Shown one piece after another: positions 55,948 to 64,000 of a stretch of 64,000 bases of DNA. Position numbers and translations under genes: made by a program. Source of the DNA: Strobilurus pachycystidiatus (lineage: Eukaryota > Basidiomycota > Agaricomycetes > Agaricales > Physalacriaceae). The notes beneath the pieces were generated by a model, which worked only from the letters and a program-made list of their open reading frames with translations, did no database searches and was not told where the DNA came from. How positions within the stretch are numbered: position 1 is the first letter of the stretch; every line of letters starts with the position of its first letter. The stretch spans positions 2,480,001-2,544,000 of the forward strand of contig JAHLMK010000001.1 of the NCBI GenBank assembly GCA_019915135.1, given 5' to 3'.

Positions 55948-58900
55948 TTACAGTAGACGCTTATATATTATCAAACATGCTCTTGCTGTCCCACACGTCA
56001 ACAGTCCCTCTCGATTGACTGCATAAGTGCCCTCATTCTGTGCCAATCGCCTCAAGTATCCATCATATCTCCATATAATATCACTGGAATCTATCCATCT
56101 TGCCATGAAATGGCCTCCAGCACCCACTTGATCAAAGTAAACTATTCCTGACAAGCGATATCCCACACTTTCACCTTGAACTCTAATTTGTATTTCCAAG
56201 TCTGGTATAATATTCAACATAGGTTCTTGCATCCAAGCCTGTGTTGCAAAGATAATAAATGGCATTGATCGCTGAATATAGTGCTTCACTTTACAATTAG
56301 CTGAACGACATGTACGGCACGGTGTACTAGTTTCGTATCTTCCTATATCTTGATTTACAAAGTCTTGAATACTGTCATATCGTCCACGTTTTGTCCAGAA
56401 CAAAGATTGTCCAGTATAAACTGTTCTTTCATGGCCTCTTTCACATTCATGAATTATTTTGATTGAATCCTCCATATATGATAGAATAGTTTCTAGTATA
56501 TCCTCAACACCAGCATTATGACCTATTTGAAAATATTGTGGTCTTAGAACTGTCAATCTGTTACGAAATTCATTTCTTGCTTCATCAATTCCAATATTTG
56601 AGATCATTGTAAATTGTCCTAAGAATCCTTCAAGTATATACATCTCCTCATTTATAAAAAATTCACGTTCATTTATCAGAAATTCAGGATTTGTACGCCA
56701 GTTATTGAAGAAAATGAATAGTATACTATCATAAGAACAACTATTATTATTCCATTTAGGCCCATAAGGTAGTATTTGCTGTACCTCCAAATGTGTACCT
56801 TGTACTTGACGTTTTGCACTCGACTTAAATATTGGTACTTTTATGGGTTTGCTGCTTTCCTTTACCTCCCTTGTTACCTTCGATATATCTATTGCTTGAG
56901 TACTTGCAGTAGTTTTGATAATGGTTTTTTCAATCTTTTCCCGTGGTGGTAATATGTGCCATTCAACATGATCCGGATATTTTGTCTCATCAATTTCAGA
57001 CATACTTATTCCTACATGAATATTTTTAGGCATATATTTATAATTTCGTTTATATGTACGATAATCTGCAATCATGGTATATCTTGTATCCATTGATACA
57101 TTATAAGGGAGTTTTCGCTCAAAGCGCAATTTGCATATTTCATCCAATAATTCCAATTCACGAAACTCCTGTCTAAGATCACCCATACTGCCACCGGATA
57201 TTTTTCTTGAATCAAAATCTTGTAAGATTAATGTACCTTTAGCAGTCTTTCCTCTAGATAAAGCTGTATATATTCCAAAATACATAGGACAATCATTGAT
57301 ATGAACTGGATTATATGGTCGACTTTTACCCTGTGAACAATAATCCGTCATGGCAAAGTTCAAACATGCATCAACTTGAGTTCTTGCAACACGAATTGTA
57401 TTATCTGTTGGTAAATTGATAGACATTGTACTAGTAGTGCAGCCTACTGGAACCACATTAACTGGTAAACCCTCAATTTGAATATCTTTAGGTGGTTCAA
57501 TAAGTTGTATGAATAATACATCTAACATCAATTGTCCTTTTGATCCTCGTTTTGAACGCCATGAATACACACGTCCTTCTTGTCCCTTTGTCACATTCAA
57601 TTCAGTAGCAATATTTCTGCGAACCATAACTGGCATTCCAATACATAATGATAATTTTGCAGGAATAAGACTTTCACTTGTACTTGAAGGTAAACTCCAT
57701 AAAACCTTTTGCAAATCCATACCAATATTTTTAACTTTCTGTTTAATACCTTTTGATCTACGATCTTTTTGCTCTGTTTGTGTTTCAGAAGGGGAATCAT
57801 CACAGAAAAAATGTAATAAATTTTGATTAGTTTCTTTTGCAAAACGAATTGCCCCAAGTCTATTAATTTCATCACGATGTGCATTTCGAGCTGTTATGAT
57901 AGGAACATTTCTGAATTCTGGGTCATTCAAAGATTTACGACCAGCAACGTTACTGTGAATCAAAGTACGTAAGAATGATATATCTTCAGGTGTGCAAGAT
58001 TTATATCGCATATTCTCTAAAGCTGTTCTAAAGCGTATATCTTCATCTGTCATACCTTGAACACGCATATTTTTTCGTAATATAACAACTTGCGTTACTT
58101 GATGCCATAATGCTTTTCCAATAGCAGCAGCCTGTCCAAAATTACTTTCCTCATGTTGACCAACTTTACGACTCCAAAGAGGCTTATGAATATGCATTTT
58201 TACAGGAGGTAATTGTGCAAAATCACCAGCAAAAATCATATTCAAACCACCAAAAGGTAAATCTACTGCATTTTGAGCTTTTGCAAGTCTTACACTTATT
58301 TTATATAAATCACCACACGATAACATTGAGACTTCATCAAGAAAAATATAATCAACGCCCTTCAATCTGGATCTAATTTGCAACATGACTGTTGGTGCTA
58401 CTACATCACTGTAATATTGTCCATTTATACCTAATAAATAATGATATGTCATACCATTCAATAACGCTGCTGCTGAACCTGTAGGTGCTACAATTACCAT
58501 TCGATATCGCTCATTACGTCGAGAAAAGAATTCAATAAGAGCATGTAAAACTCTGGATTTTCCTGTACCACCCATACCCGCTATATACATTTTCAAGGGT
58601 TCTGCATATGGATTAGTTGCATGTTCAGCTACTATATTAAAAGCTCTTGCTTGTTCTTCATTCAAATCAAAGTCTTTTACGATGTTATTACGCATTTCAG
58701 TGTTAATTTGTTTCATTTTGACTTGTTCATCCTGATTTTGAATTTCATTTTTTGTTGTTTCCTCAACAAATGGATTTATTTCCTTTGGTTTATATTCACA
58801 ATATGGTTTTTCATCATCATCATTATGAATATTTTTCATACCGACTTTATAAGACTCTTGTACTTCAAGACGCAATTTTCCTAAATCCATCATCCAATGA

Positions 58901-61900
58901 TGTGAACTTTGATTTTTTCCTAAATCCTCTGGATGTAAGTTTATACCCGTAGGTAATTTGCTCTCATCAGGTTCTGTCCATCCTGTTTCTGTAATCATAC
59001 CCCATAGAGCACGTGTGGCCGCTCTTGCCTTTATATATGATTTACCAAATCCTAATTCTGTTAATTTTGATAATCCTAATTCATCTAAATCAACGTCTTC
59101 TATATTCTGATCTGTATGATCCAATGATTCTAGATTATCTATCAATATTTGTTGCTCAAGATATTCCTCCATTTGCTCCCACTCTGGATTAATCTCTGAG
59201 CCCTTACGCATTTGAGCCCGATAATCATCTCTTGCATCTAAACATTCATATCGCAAATGAAAATTTTCCATAAGTTGAAGTTGTCTATTTGAAAATTTGT
59301 ATTCGTTGAAAGTTTCAGACCATGAAACATTCTTTTCTTTCAATTCTAAACCCGATCGCCAAGGTTTGAAAAAAGTTAACATCGTACAACAATAATAATC
59401 ACGATCTCCACTATCACGTCTTGGTAACATATCACCTGCTATATTAGGAATGACTGACCCTGTGTCTTCAACACAAGAAACATAATGTGTCTTATTATAA
59501 TTATGATCAGGATGTAAATTATATTTTCCACATTCAAATTCTTCTATCAGTATATTCTTTAAATTTACATGTGCATCGGAAAAACTTTCCAATGTTCGAT
59601 GTAACATTTCATTAGGATCAATAATTGTAGCTTCAGAATCACTCAGGTACTGAATATCATCTTCATCGACATTATTCAAATTACTGTCATCTCCAACTAA
59701 TGTCTTTGTAGGTGAACTTAATATATTTTCTACATTATGAATATGATTATATTCATAATCAACTACACTGGAATCTTCAACTTCTATTATATCCTCTTCA
59801 ATTCCTAATTCATCTTCAGGTATCAAAGTTTTTGTTTTAACACCAGTACACTTTTTGATTTTACATAAGCGAATCCAATCCCACAGACACATTGAAACTA
59901 ATTCTATAGGACGAAATTTATAATCCTCTACTTTTGATATTCCAATGATCTTTCCATCTTTTGTTTTGCGTAAAACCACCTTTTCATTTATAACATGAAC
60001 ATCATCATTATTCCAAGTTTTACGTACGTCTGAAACATATGACTTCCAAAAAAATAATTCAAATTTGGCGTTAGTATAATGATCAGGAAAGCCTAATAAG
60101 TATGAACACATCATAGGATTTCCAAATTCCATCTTTACACCCAATGTATTTACAATTCTTGTAATTAACTTACGAGCTTTATCTTCAGATGTTTGTGTAC
60201 TATTCAATAATACTTCACTTCTTTTAAAGACAGATCTAATTGCTTCGAAAATCACATATGTTTTGAGACTAGGTTTCACTACATATTCTGATACATACAT
60301 GAGAGCTGCCTTAACCGCTGTACCAGATTTTAACGATGTCACATCTGTATTACAATTCATACAGTATGTTAAAACTGCAGTTATCATATTCAACGCAGAC
60401 TCTTCCTGTTTCATATTAATATGACCATCTTCTGTAATTTCTGTAAACTTGAATAATTCACGAGGAAATCTAGCCTTGCATTTTTTCCATTTATTATCTA
60501 AACATCGTTTCCCTGTTTTTCGAGCATTTCGTTTTCCATCACTGTCAAACATACTACTACATTCATGAATTTGTAAAATCTCCAAGAGAAAATCAACAAT
60601 TTCCTCAAAATGAGACCACCACTTCTCAGTTGCAGAGCATAAAGTACATTCCTTATCTTGTTCACTTTCATCTTCATCATCATGATTCACAGTACAATTA
60701 TCAGGTGGCATCTTTGGTAAACAAGTAAGAGGATGTTTGAAATCAGATCGTTGAACAAATTCTGCATTCAATTCCTTAACAACATGATGGGGTCCTCGCA
60801 TAAAAGCACCTTGATGTGCTGCTTCTAAATATGCAACAAGTCTTTCTGCAAATTCACCCTTAGGATCTTTAATTCGATCACGAATCTCTTGTGGCGATAA
60901 ACTTCCTTTTACCCAAATAAGAGTATGTGCATGTAAAGTCAGTCGTCCTTGTTGTTCAATTGCAGCATAATACCATGATACATCACCATATGCACCCTTA
61001 TGTTCACAATCTACTCCAAGAATATGAGTAATAAATGTTTCAATCATAAAATTGAAGAATTTTGCCCCCGCGACAGGATTTTCAGTAACACATAATTTTT
61101 GAGCATTAACATCTAATGGATGATTTGGTTGGAAAGTTTCTCCAGTTTCTGCCCAATACAAACACAAAGGATGTGTAAAATCAGATGGTGTCAATGTTAT
61201 ATACCATGTTGGTGCACCTTCAGAAGACATTAACGAAAATAGTTCATTTCTCATATACTTTTTACTTGTAATAGATCCGTCAACATGACCAGCAGCTAAA
61301 TCTAAATCACGCAATAATTGAAAACATTCTTTTTCGTTATCAGTTACAGGTTTAAAGTGCCCTCTAGCTTTTGTCACCTCAATAATATTATCCAGAATTG
61401 TTGGGTCCAAATTTAAAAGACGCTGACTAATGTCTTGGAATTTAGGCTTTTCTGCTAATAAAAACCCGCTAGTATTTGCCTGTTTCATTTGTTGATGACT
61501 GAAAGCTATGAATGGAAAATTCTTATCAAGTTGAAATCTTTTATCATGATAATTAAGCAACCATCGATAATGCTCATTGGGAGATAGTGCACTATGACCA
61601 ATTCCACCCACTCCATACGGAAATAGCCAAGGAAACATTAACGGATAAAGTTCTGGATTTTGTTTATGATACATATTCTCAGCTTGCTTATATCGACCAA
61701 CGGCAAGAACACCATGATTATTATCAAACCATCGAAAAGCCTCTTTACGCATAGCTTCCCATGTCATACCCTCCAATTGCTCTCCTACTAATCCATGCAT
61801 AATAAATCCACATTTGTCTCCTTCAAACCCGTCTTCATCTACAGTGCTATGTACAGCAGGATTGACAGTAGCATTCGTATCACTCTCACCTTGACGATAA

Positions 61901-63171
61901 ATAACACCAACAGGTGGTGTATCTTCAGGATAAGACGCCATATTTTTTTCAGAAATAATAACATCATCGTATCCTGCGTGATTTATAGCTAACCATTGTA
62001 GTGCTTTCATAACAACTTTATGACGTACAAGAAGAGGCATCTTTGCAAAATCTGCTTCCAAAGGTTTTTCAGGACCAGTAAAAAAAATGACTAACGCCTC
62101 ATCTAATTCCTCTTTTGGTGGGGGGAGAAATTTATACATCTTTGGTGTTGGATTTTGGAAAGCTACACAATGAGCAATCATCTTGCGATATCCTTGATCT
62201 ACTTTGACAAAGCAGGCATTGTGTCTGACTCGAGCTACTAAAATTTGTTCAACCCAGTTTAATTCAGTCAATTCTGATGGTACCGGACCTAGCCATAGAG
62301 AATTTGCTAGTGCATATTTAGGTATTTCCCCTTTACGAATAACTTCTCGACAACGATTACATATATTTAAACACATAGGATCAACTACAGGACCACCTAT
62401 TTCTTGCACTGATTCTGTTTGTGATTTACGTTCACGTCGTGTAACACCAGATACATCTAATATTGGCAGTAAATTTTTGACAGAACGTATTCTAGACATA
62501 TTCTTGAAGGGTATCAATTGTCCACATACACCACAACCACCTTCTTGGAATTCTTCAGGATTCATGTCTTTACATACACCTCTTACGATATCCTTTTGAA
62601 GGGCTTGTGTCAATGGTTCTGGTGGAAATATTTCTTCAACCTGACTAGGTGCATACTTATAATTTCGCACACAGCCTTTTGCATCATGTCGAGGAGCTCT
62701 TACTGATGTCATTTCGACATTGTTGCGACGACCTTTAGGTTTTGTTTTCTTGGTCTGTTCCAACTCCAAGTAAGTCATCATTTCCTTACAAACATCCTGA
62801 CAGACATGAGACTCCATCAGTTTAATCATATCGCTTTTCCGAAGAGAAGATGGTGCTTTCTTTGACACAACATTGTGATGCACCATAATCTTACATACTT
62901 CAATTTTATTCACTTCATTCAGCAGAACCTCAAAAGGAACACGAACACATAGACGCTTTTCATCTCCTTCACTCATATCCTTCGGAAGTCCATATCCAAC
63001 ATACTTGTAAGAAGCGTCATTCTCTATTTGAATAGACTCATACTCCTGCAGAATTTCAGATTTGAATCTCACTACACGCGGGGCACCACCAACTTGACGA
63101 GGTTCATTGTATTTTCGAGCATAGCCCTTGACATCAAAGTCCACGTTATATAATCCTGATACAATCAACAT
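55948..63171 (-). mobile_element. Helitron-type rolling-circle transposon coding region
   Basis: Defined by the Rep-helicase frame; true ends are not identified. 63171 is the first ATG within the Helitron-like part. The block is strikingly AT-rich and intronless compared with the host genes and the LTR element beside it. Confidence 0.8.
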
Positions 63172-63980
63172 TATGGCAACGACTTTGAACAATATGTCAA
63201 CAAAAACAGACCGAAGACACGCAATTCGAATCTGAGAGAAGTCATTGGGTTCAACTGTGTTGTACACATGGCTTCCATGGACCGCAATCAGCGGGTGCTC
63301 GTTCGGAGCAATGGGATAATCCGCAATCGGCGGGTGCTCGTTCGGAGCAATGGGATAAACCGCAATCGGCGGGTGCTCGTTCGGAGCAATGGGATAAACC
63401 GCAATCGGCGGGTGCTCGTTCGGAGCAATGGGATAAACCGCAATCGGCGGGTGCTCGTTCGGAGCAATGGGATAAACCGCAATCGGCGGGTGCTCATTCG
63501 GAGCAATGGGATAAACCGCAATCGGCGAGTGCTTGTTCGGAGCAATGGGATAAACCGTAACGGACCTGTGGTCATTCCTAGGATAACAGTCATTACGGTC
63601 CAGTATGTTGATATCCTGTGTATCAGAAATTCCTGGGCATGCATCTATACGAAATCCCTAACAACTATATGAGATATTGTGAATGATGCGGTGATTAACA
63701 CTCACCAGCGGTCTGATGCCGTTGGCATAAACCCCAACAGGCCAGTTATGAAACGTCCTTCCAGTTGCGATACAGCGGCCTGGATGTGGCTAGCAAAGAC
63801 AATTGGACTCTGCTAGATTTCATATGAAGGAGACGTACCATTCCCCACCCGGTAGAACCCAGCATCACAGCCCAGTAGAACCTAGGAATCTCCTGTGATA
63901 CCTCAACGGTACCAGAAGGCAAGAATCACCTACCACAACAGCAAGGAGCACAGTAATATCAGTTTTGAGGAGCTTGGCAT
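55948..63980 (-). CDS. Predicted chimera: signal-peptide/repeat protein fused to Helitron Rep-helicase
   Basis: Exons 63980-63934, 63881-63839, 63789-63706 and 63657-55948 join in frame with GT-AG introns, about 2,627 residues. Exons 1-2 start like a signal peptide (MPSSSKLILLCSLLLWFYWA). Exon 3 has HPGRCIATGRTFHNWPVGVY. Exon 4 opens GFRIDACPGISDTQDIN, then seven 13-residue repeats of the type YPIAPNEHPPIAV, then the transposase. Helitron parts: Cys-rich N-terminus (GGCGVCGQ, CNRCREVIRKG, ALANSLWLGPVPSELTEL); Rep with LHAHTLIW (HUH type) near residue 965 and paired tyrosines MYVSEYVVK near 1180; Pif1-like helicase with GMGGTGKSR near 1752, FLDEVSML, GDFAQLPPV and ALSRGKT. The C-terminus has NNSCSYDSIL near 2365 and GGHFMARW near 2575, as in papain-fold/USP-like proteases. 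If the 5' exons are not used, translation could start at ATG 63171. Confidence 0.7.
63283..63555. repeat. 39-bp minisatellite, seven units
   Basis: Seven head-to-tail units of 39 bp start at 63283, 63322, 63361, 63400, 63439, 63478 and 63517. The unit begins CGCAATCGGCGGGTGCTCG. Only scattered point differences separate them (first unit and last two). Because 39 is divisible by three, copy-number changes keep frame. On the minus strand the units encode 13-residue repeats in the same frame as the Helitron protein. Confidence 0.93.
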
Positions 63981-64000
63981 GAGCGCAAGATTTGAGAAGT

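Noticed and set aside
63283..63555. CRISPR-like array
   Set aside because: Units are directly adjacent with no unique spacers, and the organism is a eukaryote; it is a minisatellite.
63268..63672. Plus-strand 134-codon frame through the minisatellite
   Set aside because: Open only because the 39-bp unit lacks stops in that frame; no homology or flanking splice or promoter signal. The minus-strand frame has exon support.

Overview
The window comes from a filamentous basidiomycete, most likely an Agaricomycete. Genes are split by many short introns of about 45-60 nt with GT-AG ends, are closely packed on both strands, and carry basidiomycete-style versions of conserved proteins. There are no prokaryotic features. 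Gene models below were spliced by eye from reading-frame continuity and family motifs.

From 1 to 45 kb the sequence is mostly ordinary host genome. In order: a GYP7-type Rab GAP (minus, cut by the window start), ribosomal protein eS21 (minus), an ALKBH1-type dioxygenase (minus) divergent from a LETM1 mitochondrial protein (plus), a SHR3-type permease chaperone (minus), an RsfS/Iojap-domain protein (plus), a disordered proline-rich protein (minus), a cytosolic HSP70 with a heat-shock promoter (plus), a PhoD-like phosphatase (minus), a Zn2Cys6 transcription factor (plus), a TBC1D5-type protein (plus), a GMC oxidoreductase (minus), an Arb1-like RNAi chaperone subunit (minus), an SPF45/RBM17-like splicing factor (minus), DDB1 (plus), a POT peptide transporter (plus), phosphatidylserine synthase (minus) and an unrecognised nuclear-looking protein (plus). 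A 59-bp foldback element with a 9-bp target duplication sits just after DDB1.

From 45.2 to 55.9 kb lies a Ty3/gypsy LTR retrotransposon on the minus strand with identical 224-bp LTRs. Its gag-protease frame and its pol frame are the same frame, separated by one UGA codon followed by CUA, a known leaky-stop context. Pol ends in a chromodomain-like segment. A third reading frame with its own TATA box lies between pol and the 3' LTR.

From 55.9 kb to the window end is a very large, AT-rich, intronless Helitron Rep-helicase frame on the minus strand. It carries a C-terminal cysteine-protease-like segment. Upstream it stays open through a 39-bp minisatellite and joins in frame to three small exons that begin with a signal-peptide-like sequence. 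This predicts a chimeric secreted-protein/Helitron polypeptide of about 2,600 residues, the most unusual object in the window.
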